NCBI GenBank assembly: GCA_964475835.1
Contig: CAYYYL010000001.1
Span: 132,717 to 196,716, forward strand
DNA: 64,000 nucleotides
Direction of reading: 5' to 3'
From: JABDCI01 sp964475835
Lineage (GTDB): Bacteria; Verrucomicrobiota; Verrucomicrobiia; JABWAM01
Positions 26,023 to 34,955 of the stretch are shown in pieces. Each line of letters opens with the position of its first letter. Position 1 is the first letter of the stretch. The notes under the pieces are model-generated. The model worked only from the letters and a program-made list of their open reading frames with translations. It was not told the DNA's origin and made no database searches. The position numbers were made by a program, and so were the translations under genes.

Positions 26023-26967
26023 TCAGATTTGAAAATCTGAAAGGTAATCCGTGATGGTGGATTCGCCGCGCTTTTTCTTGGACACCACCTTCAGCTCCTC
26101 CTCCTCGTAAAATACGAGTGAGTCGGGAGGCACAGAATGGGTCAGGAACACGTTGGCAGCCACGGTCGAACGTGCGCCAAGGGTGGTGTCACCCCCGAGA
26201 ATGGTGGCGTTTGCGTAGATGGTCACATCGTCCTCGACGTTGGGGTGGCGTTTCGTTCCCTTGACCACGCGGCCCTGGGCATCTTTTTGAAAACTTTTCG
26301 CGCCAAGGGACACGCCCTGGTAGATTTTGACGTGTGAGCCGATCACGGTGGTTTCCCCAATCACCACACCGGTGCCGTGATCGATGAAAAAATGGGAGCC
26401 GATTTCGGCGCCGGGATGGATGTCGATCCCTGTTCGCGAGTGAGCCCACTCCGTCATCATGCGCGGAATCAGGGCCAGACCCTCTTTATAGAAATTGTGG
26501 GCCATGCGCTGAACGGCGATGGCCTCCAGGCCGGGATAGGCGAGGATGATTTCCTCATCACTGATGGCTGCGGGATCCCCATCATAGGCTGCCTCCACAT
26601 CAAGGGCGAGTTTCCGACGGATTTCCGGAAGTTCTTGTAGAAAGGCGTCGGTGAGTTCCTTGGCTTTCAATCCCAGATGCGACGCATCGGTTTCCGTTCC
26701 CGGAGGAGCGTGAAATTCAAGGCTCTTGTGCACTTCGGCCCGCAGGCGTTCCGCAATCGAAATCAGCATCTGGGAGACAAAGAAGGGAGCCTGTTCGGAG
26801 TGCAGCGCCGAGCGGTCATAATAACCGGGAAAGATGAGCCGCAAAAGATCTCGGATGATCTCGGCCACCGTCTCACGGGACGGAAGGTTGACCCCGTCCA
26901 GGTGGTTGATGCCACCGAACTGTTTGTAGGAGTCGAGGATCTTCTGAACGAGCTGGGAATCCGGCAT
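26023..26967 (-). CDS. cysE: serine O-acetyltransferase
   Basis: 314 residues from ATG 26967; an upstream in-frame TTG at 26988 would add seven residues. The N-terminal helical domain contains FPGYYDRSALHSEQ. The left-handed beta-helix begins at ARTGIDIHPGAEIGSHFFIDHGTGVVIGETTVIG and continues with hexapeptide repeats to GARSTVAANVFLTHSVPPDSLV. DHGTGVVIGE is the catalytic signature. It acetylates serine for cysteine synthesis. The long N-terminal domain resembles the SATase class of Bacteroidetes, PVC and protists. It is transcribed with the cysteine desulfurase; upstream lies a repeat arm. Confidence 0.92.
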   Translation of the reverse strand: MPDSQLVQKILDSYKQFGGINHLDGVNLPSRETVAEIIRDLLRLIFPGYYDRSALHSEQAPFFVSQMLISIAERLRAEVHKSLEFHAPPGTETDASHLGLKAKELTDAFLQELPEIRRKLALDVEAAYDGDPAAISDEEIILAYPGLEAIAVQRMAHNFYKEGLALIPRMMTEWAHSRTGIDIHPGAEIGSHFFIDHGTGVVIGETTVIGSHVKIYQGVSLGAKSFQKDAQGRVVKGTKRHPNVEDDVTIYANATILGGDTTLGARSTVAANVFLTHSVPPDSLVFYEEEELKVVSKKKRGESTITDYLSDFQI

Positions 26968-27012
26968 AAGACCCGCATCATGCCCCAAAGGGGGGCTATT
27001 GTCGAGTCAAGG

Positions 27013-27037
27013 GGGGAGGGGTTGGGGGAGGTATTTC
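27013..27037. repeat. single arm of the CCTCC-family repeat
   Basis: GGGGAGGGGTTGGGGGAGGT followed by ATTTC. It matches the right arm of the element at 16586-16618 with one or two changes. Only one arm is present, so this is a decayed or solo copy. It lies upstream of cysE and of the divergent receiver gene. Confidence 0.6.
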
Positions 27038-27101
27038 CGGAGATGCTGCAGCGCTGCTACAGGGCCGTGTTTCATGAGTTTCAGTCGAAGCAACGTGATC
27101 G

Positions 27102-27130
27102 TTGTCATTTTTTCTGCAGCCTGTTAGGGT
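27102..27130 (+). promoter_or_regulatory. sigma-70 promoter of the receiver-domain gene
   Basis: TTGTCA (27102-27107), 17-base spacer, TAGGGT (27125-27130), 22 bases before ATG 27152. Spacer wording resembles the promoter at 24342-24370. No strong Shine-Dalgarno is visible in the short leader. Confidence 0.5.
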
Positions 27131-27151
27131 ATGCGCGCGGACGGATAGCTT

Positions 27152-27547
27152 ATGAATATTCTGATCGTCGAGGACAACCGGGACGTGCGGGAGTTTTTTT
27201 ACGAAATGGTGAACAACATCGGGCGTCACGAAATCAGCATTCTCACGAATGGTCGCAATGCTTTAAGTGTGCTCGCGGATCCGGACCACGGTTTTGACCT
27301 CGTCCTTCTGGACATCGAGATGCCGCGTATGAGCGGAAGCAAGGTGGTGGATATGATCCACGACCGGGTGCGCGTCAATTTTGTGGTCATCACGGGGACG
27401 CCTTACGAGCTTCCCCAGCTTCCGGAAAGCATCAAGGTGTTGCGCAAGCCGATTGAGTATGAAGACCTCGAAGCGATCATTTCCGAGACGGAGCAGGCTT
27501 TGACCCAACAGCCCCCAACGCCCGATGGCGCGGGGTCCCAGGGTTGA
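27152..27547 (+). CDS. single-domain response regulator (receiver only)
   Basis: 131 residues covering one CheY-like domain. The acidic pair is in ILIVEDNRD, the phospho-acceptor Asp in DLVLLDIEMPRMSG (about Asp50), the conserved Thr in FVVITGTPY, and the Lys in VLRKPIEY. A 20-residue Pro/Gln-rich tail follows with no output domain. It should accept a phosphate from a histidine kinase and act by protein contact. No kinase is adjacent. It converges on tsaD with 4 bases between stops. Confidence 0.88.
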   Translation: MNILIVEDNRDVREFFYEMVNNIGRHEISILTNGRNALSVLADPDHGFDLVLLDIEMPRMSGSKVVDMIHDRVRVNFVVITGTPYELPQLPESIKVLRKPIEYEDLEAIISETEQALTQQPPTPDGAGSQG

Positions 27548-27551
27548 CTGT

Positions 27552-28553
27552 TCAGATGGATAATGCCCAGTCGGGGGCAATATCCCAGTTTGTGGCGGGG
27601 TGGGTGTTGTGCTGAAACTTCCGGGCAGCCAGGAGGGCGATCATGGCGGCGTTGTCCGTGCAGAGTACGCGTTCCGCGAAGGTGCAGACGAGTTTTTCCT
27701 CCCGGCACCGACGTTCCAATTCGCTCCGCAGGAAGCCGTTGCATGCGACACCGCCGGAGACCTCAATGCGCCGGCATCCTGTCTTTTTTGCCGCCCGGAT
27801 GGACTTCTCCACAAGAACCTCGACCACAGCGCTCTGAAAGCTGGCGCAAAGGTCGGCGACGATCCCCGGGGTGAGGGGTTCGATCCGTGTCACCTCGCGT
27901 CGCAGGGCCGTTTTCAATCCGCTGAAACTGAAATTCCAATCCCCGGAGTCCAGCATGGGACGGGGGAAATCAAAGGCTTTTGGATTTCCTTCACGGGCCT
28001 GTTTTTCGATCTGGGGTCCCCCGGGATATCCCAGGCCGATGCGTTGGGCTGCCTTGTCAAAGGCTTCGCCGGCGGCATCGTCCACCGTCTGCCCAAGAAC
28101 CGTGTGATCTCCAAAGCGTTTCACTTCAACAAGCATCGTGTGTCCGCCCGAAACCACCAGGGCGATGAAAGGGTCGTTTTCAAACGATGGGGAGTAGAGG
28201 TGCGCCTCCATGTGGTGGATGGGGATCAAGGGTTTGCCCCATCGGAGGGCAAGACCCCGTGCGGTGGAAACCCCCACCAGCAGGGCGCTGGGCAGCCCAG
28301 GGCCACGGGTCACGGCAACGGCGTCGAGATCGGTGGGAAGAACCTTGGCGCGAGCGAAAGCCTCCTGAATCACGGCATCGATGAGCTTTAAATGCTGTCG
28401 TGAGGCGATTTCCGGGACGACACCCCCATACACAGCGTGAAGTTTTACCTGGGAGGAGACGACGTTGGAGAGTGTTTTATTTCCCTTTACGACGGCAGCC
28501 GACGTTTCATCGCAGGATGTTTCAATTCCCAGGACGCAAAGTTCTGCAGACAT
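27552..28553 (-). CDS. tsaD: tRNA threonylcarbamoyladenosine transferase subunit
   Basis: 333 residues, standard length. The ASKHA fold begins LGIETSCDETSAAVV. The metal-binding histidines are in IHHMEAHLYSP, and the nucleotide loop is LVVSGGHTMLVEV. Further family blocks are VDDAAGEAFDKAAQRIGLGYPGGP and FSFSGLKTALRR. With TsaB, TsaC and TsaE it makes the t6A37 modification in tRNAs reading ANN codons. It lies 6 bases downstream of the processing-protease gene on the same strand, so the two are likely one transcript. Confidence 0.96.
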   Translation of the reverse strand: MSAELCVLGIETSCDETSAAVVKGNKTLSNVVSSQVKLHAVYGGVVPEIASRQHLKLIDAVIQEAFARAKVLPTDLDAVAVTRGPGLPSALLVGVSTARGLALRWGKPLIPIHHMEAHLYSPSFENDPFIALVVSGGHTMLVEVKRFGDHTVLGQTVDDAAGEAFDKAAQRIGLGYPGGPQIEKQAREGNPKAFDFPRPMLDSGDWNFSFSGLKTALRREVTRIEPLTPGIVADLCASFQSAVVEVLVEKSIRAAKKTGCRRIEVSGGVACNGFLRSELERRCREEKLVCTFAERVLCTDNAAMIALLAARKFQHNTHPATNWDIAPDWALSI

Positions 28554-28559
28554 GATCGT

Positions 28560-29909
28560 TTACGCCTTGGGTGTGGGAGGGGATGCGTGATCCGCCTTGC
28601 GCTCCAGGAAAATCGTAATGCCCTTAAGCAGATCGACGGCGCGGTCCAGCTGATCATCATGGACTTCCTTCTTCTCATCCTTGTCGCCCGGAAGCGCATC
28701 CTTGGATTTCGGATCCTTCTCACCCACGGCGTCCAGGGCCGCCTGACTTCGTTGGATCAGAATCTTGTTCCAATCCTCCTCGTTGAGGGGAACGCTGATG
28801 TCGGGCGTCACGCCGTGTTCATGAATGACCTTGTGGCTGGGGGTGTAGTACTTGGCGGTGGTAAGCCGGATCGCGGAACCATCCCGTAAAGGGAGCACGC
28901 TCTGAACGGAACCTTTTCCGAAGCTGGTTTCCCCCACAATGATGGCCCGCTTGGTATCTTGAAGGGCGCCGGCCACGATTTCCGAACCGCTCGCACTGCC
29001 TTCATTGACGAGAACCGCGATGGGATAGCGCGGGTGGGGCTGTCCATTACGCACCCGGTAAAGATTTTTCTGTGCGGGATCACGTCCTTCCGTCGAGACC
29101 ACGAGTTCACCCTTGGGAAGGAACTTGCCTGCCACATCGACGGCGGATTCGAGGAGGCCGCCGGGATTGTTTCGCAGATCCAGCACGAGACCCTCCATTC
29201 CCTCCTTTTCAAGTTTCAACAGGGCTTTTTCAAATTCCTCGGAAGTGGGTTCGTTGAATTGCGTGATTCGGATGTAACCGATCTTGTCGCTGAGGATGCG
29301 TGAGTCCTTGACGCTCTCCACCTTGATAATCGCGCGCTGGATGGTGAGGTCCTTCACTTCGCGTGATTTGGGGTGAAGGATCGTGAGCGTCACCTTGGTG
29401 TCGGGCGTGCCGCGCAGCTGTTTGACGGCATCCGAGAGCGAAAGTTTTTCCGTCGATTTTCCTTCGATGCGGATGATCTTGTCACCGGGTAGAAGTCCCG
29501 CCTTGAATCCAGGCGTATCCTCCATGGGGGAGATGACGGTGAGGATGCCGTCCTTCATTCCGATGACGACGCCGATGCCCCCAAACTGCCCCCGGGTCTC
29601 CTGATTGATCTCATCGTAGCTGGCCGGTTCCATGAACTGGCTGTGGGGATCGAGACCATTGAGCATGCCTTTGAGCGCGCTGTAGGTCAGATCCTGGTAG
29701 GAAAGCTTTTCGCCATCGACGTAGTCCTTCCGGACGATTTCCATCACGCTGGTCAGAAGCTCGATGTTCTTGTAGGCCGCATCGCGTTCCTTGTCCTTGT
29801 CTTTCTCCTTCTCCTCGTTGGCGCCAAAGGTGGAACCGATTTGAAGACCGAGAAAGAGATTCGACATCAGGACGATGACGAACAGAATGAGGGGAAGCCG
29901 CCGTTTCAT
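28560..29909 (-). CDS. S41 C-terminal processing protease
   Basis: 449 residues. An N-terminal hydrophobic segment (LPLILFVIVLMSNLFLGLQIG) acts as signal or anchor. A PDZ domain follows (about 105-185, GIGVVIGMKDGILTVISPMEDTPGFKAGLLPGDKI). The S41 catalytic domain has the nucleophile Ser in NEGSASGSEIVAGALQD and the Lys in ETSFGKGSVQSVLPL. A charged Asp/Lys-rich C-terminal extension follows (KDPKSKDALPGDKDEKKE). It cleaves periplasmic or envelope proteins near their C-termini. It precedes tsaD by 6 bases and follows the UDP-xylose synthase gene on the same strand. Confidence 0.93.
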   Translation of the reverse strand: MKRRLPLILFVIVLMSNLFLGLQIGSTFGANEEKEKDKDKERDAAYKNIELLTSVMEIVRKDYVDGEKLSYQDLTYSALKGMLNGLDPHSQFMEPASYDEINQETRGQFGGIGVVIGMKDGILTVISPMEDTPGFKAGLLPGDKIIRIEGKSTEKLSLSDAVKQLRGTPDTKVTLTILHPKSREVKDLTIQRAIIKVESVKDSRILSDKIGYIRITQFNEPTSEEFEKALLKLEKEGMEGLVLDLRNNPGGLLESAVDVAGKFLPKGELVVSTEGRDPAQKNLYRVRNGQPHPRYPIAVLVNEGSASGSEIVAGALQDTKRAIIVGETSFGKGSVQSVLPLRDGSAIRLTTAKYYTPSHKVIHEHGVTPDISVPLNEEDWNKILIQRSQAALDAVGEKDPKSKDALPGDKDEKKEVHDDQLDRAVDLLKGITIFLERKADHASPPTPKA

Positions 29910-29926
29910 GCGAAAAAAGATAAATC

Positions 29927-30898
29927 CTAGCGGCTGGTTGTCGAATCAATTCTATTGCGAAAGTAGTCGATGGTCTTCTGAAGCCCTTCTTTCAGAGCGA
30001 CCTTGGGTTCCCAGCCGAGAAGATTCCGGGCACGGGTGATGTCGGGACGTCGTTGTTTCGGATCGTCCACGGGAAGGGGTTTGTAGTCGATGGTGCTCTT
30101 GCTCCCCACGATGTCACGAATGAGTTCCGCGAATTCCTTGACGGTGAGTTCCGTCGGATTGCCGATGTTGATGGGGCCATGTTCCTCGGAGGTAGCCAGT
30201 CGGTAGATGCCATCAATGAGATCGCTGCAGTAGCAGAAACTGCGAGTCTGGGAACCATCACCAAACACGGATAGTGGCTCACCTTTCAGCGCCTGCCCGA
30301 TGAAAGCCGGGACGACGCGCCCATCGCGAAGCCGCATGCGGGGACCGTAGGTGTTGAAAATGCGAACAATCTTGGTGTCGACTCCGTGGTAGCGGTGGTA
30401 CGCGAAGGTGATGGCCTCGGCGAAACGTTTGGCTTCATCGTAAACTCCGCGGGGACCGATGGGGTTGACGTTACCCCAATAGTCCTCCGTCTGGGGATGG
30501 ATGAGGGGATCCCCGTACACCTCTGAAGTCGACGCGAGGATAAAGCGGGCTTTTTTTGCACGGGCGAGACCGAGTGCCTTGTGGGTGCCAAGGGAACCCA
30601 CCTTCAAGGTCTGAATCGGCAACTCCAGATAGTCGATGGGGCTCGCGGGGGAGGCAAAATGAAAGATGAAGTTGATGGGGCCCGGGTAAAAGAGGAATTC
30701 GGTGACATCCTGTTTGATGAAGCGAAACCGGTCGTGCCCAGTCAGATGGGCGATGTTCTCAGGGTTGCCCGTGATGAGATTGTCGAGCGCAACCACGTAG
30801 TGGCCTTCCGCCAGGAGGCGGTCACAGAGGTGGGAACCCAGGAAGCCGGCGCCGCCGGTCACGAGGGTTACAGGTCCTTGGTAAGAGGGATCAATCAT
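29927..30898 (-). CDS. UDP-glucuronate decarboxylase (UDP-xylose synthase)
   Basis: 323 residues of the extended SDR fold. The Rossmann motif is TGGAGFLGSH and the catalytic Tyr/Lys is YDEAK. Family-specific blocks are HFASPASPIDYLELPIQTLKVG, ASTSEVYGDP and YGPRMRLRDGRVVPAFI, all UXS hallmarks. It converts UDP-glucuronate to UDP-xylose, a precursor for polysaccharide. It is the last gene of the exosortase/exopolysaccharide set on this strand, 28 bases after the priming transferase. No UDP-glucose dehydrogenase is in the window. Confidence 0.88.
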   Translation of the reverse strand: MIDPSYQGPVTLVTGGAGFLGSHLCDRLLAEGHYVVALDNLITGNPENIAHLTGHDRFRFIKQDVTEFLFYPGPINFIFHFASPASPIDYLELPIQTLKVGSLGTHKALGLARAKKARFILASTSEVYGDPLIHPQTEDYWGNVNPIGPRGVYDEAKRFAEAITFAYHRYHGVDTKIVRIFNTYGPRMRLRDGRVVPAFIGQALKGEPLSVFGDGSQTRSFCYCSDLIDGIYRLATSEEHGPINIGNPTELTVKEFAELIRDIVGSKSTIDYKPLPVDDPKQRRPDITRARNLLGWEPKVALKEGLQKTIDYFRNRIDSTTSR

Positions 30899-30925
30899 AC
30901 ATCCATGTTGTTTCTGAAAGGCTTT

Positions 30926-32320
30926 TTATCGAGCTCCGAATCCGGTTAATACCACAGGAATTGTTCGGATCAATATCCTGAGGTCCATCCAAAAACTCCA
31001 GTTATCCACATATTCGAGGTCAAGGCGAACCCATTCCTCGAAATTGTGAATCCGACTCCTTCCTTCAATCTGCCAGTAACACGTCAGACCGGGCTTGACG
31101 CTCAGCCGCCGCCGGTGAGCCCAGTCATGAATCTTCTCGGTTTCGTAAACTGGAAGGGGACGGGGGCCTACCAGACTCATGTCCCCCATCAACACATTCC
31201 AAAGTTGGGGAAGTTCATCAAGGCTCGTGCGGCGGAGAAAGGTTCCAAAACGCGTCACCCGCGGATCCTTCTTCAATTTGAAAACCGGTCCACTCATTTC
31301 ATTAAAGGCTTCGAGCTCCGCCTGGAGCATTTCCGCATTGGAGGTCATGGAGCGGAATTTAAACATCCGGAACACCCGGCCGTGGCGTCCGCTGCGGGGT
31401 TGGACAAACAGGACGGGCCCGGGGGATTCCAGACGGATCACCAGGGCGATCAAGGCCATCAAGGGCAGAAGCAGCACCATTCCGGAAAAAGCGATCACCA
31501 CGTCGAGGGTCCGCTTCGCCACCACCTGCCACCCCGGAAGATCGCGCGATGCGAACACCAGAACGGGAAGCGACTGGAAATTTTCGAAGACGGGAGGTGA
31601 GAGATTCGATTGCAAATGGTCCGCGATGATCCAGGCTTCCACCCCCTCCATCTCACAAACATGAATCGCCTTCTGAATCTCCTCAAAGGCGGTGTGGGGG
31701 ACGCTGAAAATCACGCTGGTGATGGGGGCGCGGTGCAACCATTCCGCGACATCCTGCTCGAGTTGATCCAGTCGGCTGATGGTGCCAAGCACGCTCATTC
31801 GAATCTCCCTCTGAGACTCGATCCGTCGCCTGAATTGGTCGATGGAGGAGGGCTCTCCCACGAGCAGAACTCCCGGAGGGGCCTTCCGTCCATGAAAGTA
31901 GAAATCGAAGAGGGTTTGAGAGGCGATGTGACGAATCCCGATCAATCCAAAGGCGAAGAAGGCGAAGAGCAGCACCACTCCGCGGGCCAGGTCGCCAAGG
32001 CGGAGGACGTAGATGAGGAACGTCATCAGCACGACGATCCAAAAGAGCCCCTGGGCCAGGCGAATCAGAAAATCTCGATGCTGATGAAGGAGGGAGAATC
32101 GGTAGATCTTGCGGGCATCGAGGATGAAGGGACCCACTCCGAGCACGAAAACGAAGAGGGGATAGAACGCCTGAATGGGTCGGATGGAAGGGAAGCTGGT
32201 GGAATCCCATTGGGCAGCCCCGGCCCGAAAGGCGTGGGCACCATACAGGGCAAGTCCCAGAAGGAACGCATCCATGAGACGGGAAGCGAAGGTTCTGAGT
32301 TGTTGTTGTTGGTGAAGCAT
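30926..32320 (-). CDS. polyprenyl-phosphate sugar-1-phosphate transferase (priming glycosyltransferase)
   Basis: 464 residues. Four N-terminal membrane helices (about 12-125) precede a cytosolic Rossmann-like region (about 145-250, GVLLVGEPSSIDQFRRRI). The last 200 residues form the bacterial sugar transferase domain: KRTLDVVIAFSGMVLLLPLMA, FRMFKFRSM, RRTSLDELPQLWNVLMGDMSLVGPRP and LTCYWQIEGRSR. It attaches the first sugar phosphate to undecaprenyl phosphate at the inner membrane, starting a repeat unit. It sits 9 bases downstream of EpsI, the usual layout of exosortase/EPS loci. Confidence 0.9.
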   Translation of the reverse strand: MLHQQQQLRTFASRLMDAFLLGLALYGAHAFRAGAAQWDSTSFPSIRPIQAFYPLFVFVLGVGPFILDARKIYRFSLLHQHRDFLIRLAQGLFWIVVLMTFLIYVLRLGDLARGVVLLFAFFAFGLIGIRHIASQTLFDFYFHGRKAPPGVLLVGEPSSIDQFRRRIESQREIRMSVLGTISRLDQLEQDVAEWLHRAPITSVIFSVPHTAFEEIQKAIHVCEMEGVEAWIIADHLQSNLSPPVFENFQSLPVLVFASRDLPGWQVVAKRTLDVVIAFSGMVLLLPLMALIALVIRLESPGPVLFVQPRSGRHGRVFRMFKFRSMTSNAEMLQAELEAFNEMSGPVFKLKKDPRVTRFGTFLRRTSLDELPQLWNVLMGDMSLVGPRPLPVYETEKIHDWAHRRRLSVKPGLTCYWQIEGRSRIHNFEEWVRLDLEYVDNWSFWMDLRILIRTIPVVLTGFGAR

Positions 32321-32329
32321 ATCCCAAGA

Positions 32330-33025
32330 TCAGTCGGTCACCTTCTGGAACGTGGGGACGGCCTGCTTCATGAAATCGGTCACCGTCTGCTCCAGCTCCT
32401 TTTCCCGGCCGGGTGGCACCGCCAAGTTCACGGTCACATAACCCCAGCGATGATGCACGTTCAAAAAAATACGATCCCAGGCGGTCCAAAGCACTCGACT
32501 CAGGTGCCGCGGGGTCAGACGATCCTTTCCCACAAACCAGTAGATGTACCAGTTTCGCATATGCAGTTTCTGTTGCTGGGGTTGCGGGATGTCGCGCGTG
32601 ATGGTCAAGCGCATGGTCCGGAGGGAATAAGGATGCGGTTGATCCATCGGAACGGTGAAAAGCTCCCCCTGGGCCAGGGTCCATCCCTGGCCGACCAGAC
32701 AGGCTTCCGCGGCGTGGATGGTGGACCGGTCCCGGCCGCTCAGAACGATGCCGAGAAAAATTTCATGTCCATCCGGATGACGATAGAGCCTTCGGGCGAA
32801 TTCAGTGTCGATCCCGAGATATTCCCGTTCGATGGGCTGGACCGGTACGGGCTCTCCCATCCAGTCGCCAATGCGGGACGGGAGATTCATGGAGAGCCCG
32901 GCAACTGCTTCTGTGGAGACATCCGTGGTCTTCCAGATCACGACGTATGAGAGGACGAGGAGGAGAAACAAAATCCCGTGCGGCCGGAGAGAAGTTGCGC
33001 CTTTGTTGGACGGGGTGGAAATCAT
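32330..33025 (-). CDS. EpsI-family exosortase-associated protein (DUF3485)
   Basis: 231 residues. One N-terminal membrane helix (about 17-35) is followed by an exported domain. The signature RSTIHAAEACLVGQGW corresponds to the conserved IHxPExCLpgxGW block of DUF3485. Other family-like parts are SGRDR and the WYIYWFVGKDRLTPRH segment. EpsI proteins accompany exosortases either as separate genes or as fused C-terminal domains; their activity is unproven. The start codon overlaps the exosortase stop by 4 bases (ATGA), so the pair is translationally coupled. Confidence 0.88.
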   Translation of the reverse strand: MISTPSNKGATSLRPHGILFLLLVLSYVVIWKTTDVSTEAVAGLSMNLPSRIGDWMGEPVPVQPIEREYLGIDTEFARRLYRHPDGHEIFLGIVLSGRDRSTIHAAEACLVGQGWTLAQGELFTVPMDQPHPYSLRTMRLTITRDIPQPQQQKLHMRNWYIYWFVGKDRLTPRHLSRVLWTAWDRIFLNVHHRWGYVTVNLAVPPGREKELEQTVTDFMKQAVPTFQKVTD

Positions 33026-33987
33026 GAATGGTTACGGACTTTGGGCAGATGGGATTCCAGATAGGAACAGAGAAAGAATAAGAGCACGATGACGACGACG
33101 TAGCTGACCCACCCGAGGTATTCATGGGCCCAGTTTCCTCCGGACTGTCCCCCAATCTGGGCCCAGAGGATGATCAGCATCAGACGGGCGACATTGGCAA
33201 TAATGGCCAGGGGAATGCTCGCGATGAAGACGGTGGCTTTTTTCCAGAACCGGTCCTGGGTCAGGTACCCCGCAAGGATGGAGATCATCACCATGCTGGT
33301 CAGCGAACGGATCCCGCCACAGGCCGGCGCGATGTCGTATTCGAACGTTCGTGCCAGATTGTGGATGCGGGTCCCCTCCCGGATCACCTCGATCCCAATG
33401 AGATGACTGAGGGAGGCCGAGAGCTTGGTCACCCCCATGCGCAGGGGAAACGCGACCATGGTTTCGAGAAAGTTCATCGGAATCATGAACACCAGAAAGG
33501 AGAAGGGGAACATCATCTCCCGCGCCCGGGGCCAACCCTGAAACAGCCAGACCATGCTCCAGAGCAGGAGAATGAATGCGAGCACGCTCAGCCGCGGAAT
33601 CTGTCCGCGCATGCCCATCCAGTGAACGATCAAGGCGAGAACGATGGGGACGAAGGCTCGCATGTCGGGAACCGCGGGCCAGCGCAGAATTTCGCGGCGT
33701 CTCCAGATCAAAAGGAAACCCACAATCCATGGCACGAATTTTCCCTGGGCAGCGTCGATCACTTGATCGTGCCACGCCTTCCAGAGCCACGAAAAAAGGG
33801 AGGTCCCGAATTTGGAAGCCCAAACGCTGGCACCTTCCTTTTCGAAGAGAACCCACGTCCCCAGGAGAATCAGACAGGTCATCCAGAAGGTTGGCCGGCG
33901 CAGCCGCTCCCGGGGGGCTGCTATGGTGAAAAGGTCCGATAGAGTGGTGGAAATATCGGATGAAAGGGATGACCGAAACGGACTCAT
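33022..33987 (-). CDS. exosortase
   Basis: 321 residues from ATG 33987, which overlaps the upstream epimerase stop as ATGA. A longer ORF up to 34074 runs inside that gene and is rejected. Eight or so membrane helices are present. The transpeptidase-like triad is visible: Cys in APACGGIRSLTSM, Arg in IIANVARLMLIIL and His in NWAHEYLGW. Exosortases sort and cleave PEP-CTERM-type proteins at the inner membrane, usually with an EPS locus as here. No protein with a PEP-CTERM tail is in this window, so substrates must be elsewhere. Confidence 0.92.
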   Translation of the reverse strand: MSPFRSSLSSDISTTLSDLFTIAAPRERLRRPTFWMTCLILLGTWVLFEKEGASVWASKFGTSLFSWLWKAWHDQVIDAAQGKFVPWIVGFLLIWRRREILRWPAVPDMRAFVPIVLALIVHWMGMRGQIPRLSVLAFILLLWSMVWLFQGWPRAREMMFPFSFLVFMIPMNFLETMVAFPLRMGVTKLSASLSHLIGIEVIREGTRIHNLARTFEYDIAPACGGIRSLTSMVMISILAGYLTQDRFWKKATVFIASIPLAIIANVARLMLIILWAQIGGQSGGNWAHEYLGWVSYVVVIVLLFFLCSYLESHLPKVRNHS

Positions 33988-34955
33988 TCTCGGAGGTCGG
34001 CTTCCGCCTTGTGGTCGGTGTACCATTGAATGGTTCGTTTCAGTCCCTCCCGCAGGGAAAGGGCCGGTTTCCATCCAAGCATCGCATGCATGCGTTCGAC
34101 GTCCAGCACCTTCATCATCTGTCCATCCGGCTTTTCACGGTTCCAACGCAAGTTGCCGCGGTAATCCGTGAGTTCCTGGACGACCTCCACCAGTTCGTGG
34201 ATGCTCGTGCCCACACCCGTGCCCAGATTCAGGGGCGTGGTGTCGTAGTACTTTTCCGTGGCGAGAAGAATTCCGGTGGCGCAGTCCTCGACATAGAGGA
34301 ATTCCCGCACAGGCTTTCCTGTGCCCCACACTTCGACTTCAGGTGCATTCTGTTGACGGGCTTCGACGAATTTTTTGATCAATGCGGGCAGAACATGGGC
34401 ACGGCGGATGTGAAAGGTGTCGCGCGGCCCATAGAGATTCGTGAGAATGAGATGGATGGCGTTGAAATCGAATTCCTTCCGATACGCCCAGCCCTGGACG
34501 GACATCATCTTCTTGGTCAGTCCATAATTCAACACACTCTCGTGCACGGGCCCGTTCCAAAGATCCGACTCTCTGAGAACGCCGTCGAGATAGCCCGGGT
34601 AGGAACAGGCGGTTCCAATGCTCGTGAATTTCTGCACACCGGCTTTCCGGGCCGCTTCCATCAGGTGGGCCCCCATGACCAGGTTTTCGTAGAAAATGCG
34701 GCCCGGGTGCAGTTGATTGATCCAGATTCCCCCATAGAAGGCGGCGCAATGAATAACAATCTGCGGGCGCGCCACCTCCATCAGGCGGTGGCACGCATCC
34801 GGATGCGTCAGATCGAAATCCTTCTTTCGTGGGATGAACACCCGGGGCGGGGAGGGAATGGCCTCCAGTTGATCCCGGATGAAGGAGCCGAGGAAACCGG
34901 CGCCTCCAGTCACGACGACAGTCTTTCCTTTCCAAAACGCAGGGTCGAGCTTCAT
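33984..34955 (-). CDS. GDP-L-fucose-synthase-like NAD-dependent epimerase/reductase
   Basis: 323 residues of the extended SDR fold. It has TGGAGFLGSFIRDQL and the Fcl-like segments VIHCAAFYGGI, LMEAARKAGVQKFTSIGTACSYP and the catalytic YGLTKKM. LYGPRDTF and VEVWGTGKPVREFLYVEDCA are the same blocks as in GDP-fucose synthase and colitose enzymes. It is likely to finish a GDP-deoxyhexose or GDP-heptose sugar. Overlaps of 4 bases at both ends (exosortase and next epimerase) show tight coupling. The exact sugar cannot be read from sequence; no GDP-mannose dehydratase is adjacent. Confidence 0.8.
   Translation of the reverse strand: MKLDPAFWKGKTVVVTGGAGFLGSFIRDQLEAIPSPPRVFIPRKKDFDLTHPDACHRLMEVARPQIVIHCAAFYGGIWINQLHPGRIFYENLVMGAHLMEAARKAGVQKFTSIGTACSYPGYLDGVLRESDLWNGPVHESVLNYGLTKKMMSVQGWAYRKEFDFNAIHLILTNLYGPRDTFHIRRAHVLPALIKKFVEARQQNAPEVEVWGTGKPVREFLYVEDCATGILLATEKYYDTTPLNLGTGVGTSIHELVEVVQELTDYRGNLRWNREKPDGQMMKVLDVERMHAMLGWKPALSLREGLKRTIQWYTDHKAEADLRE

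Noticed and set aside
31610..32950. 446-codon plus-strand ORF opposite the priming transferase and EpsI genes
   Set aside because: Crosses two recognisable genes on the other strand; rich in Glu, Gly and His as expected for an antisense frame.
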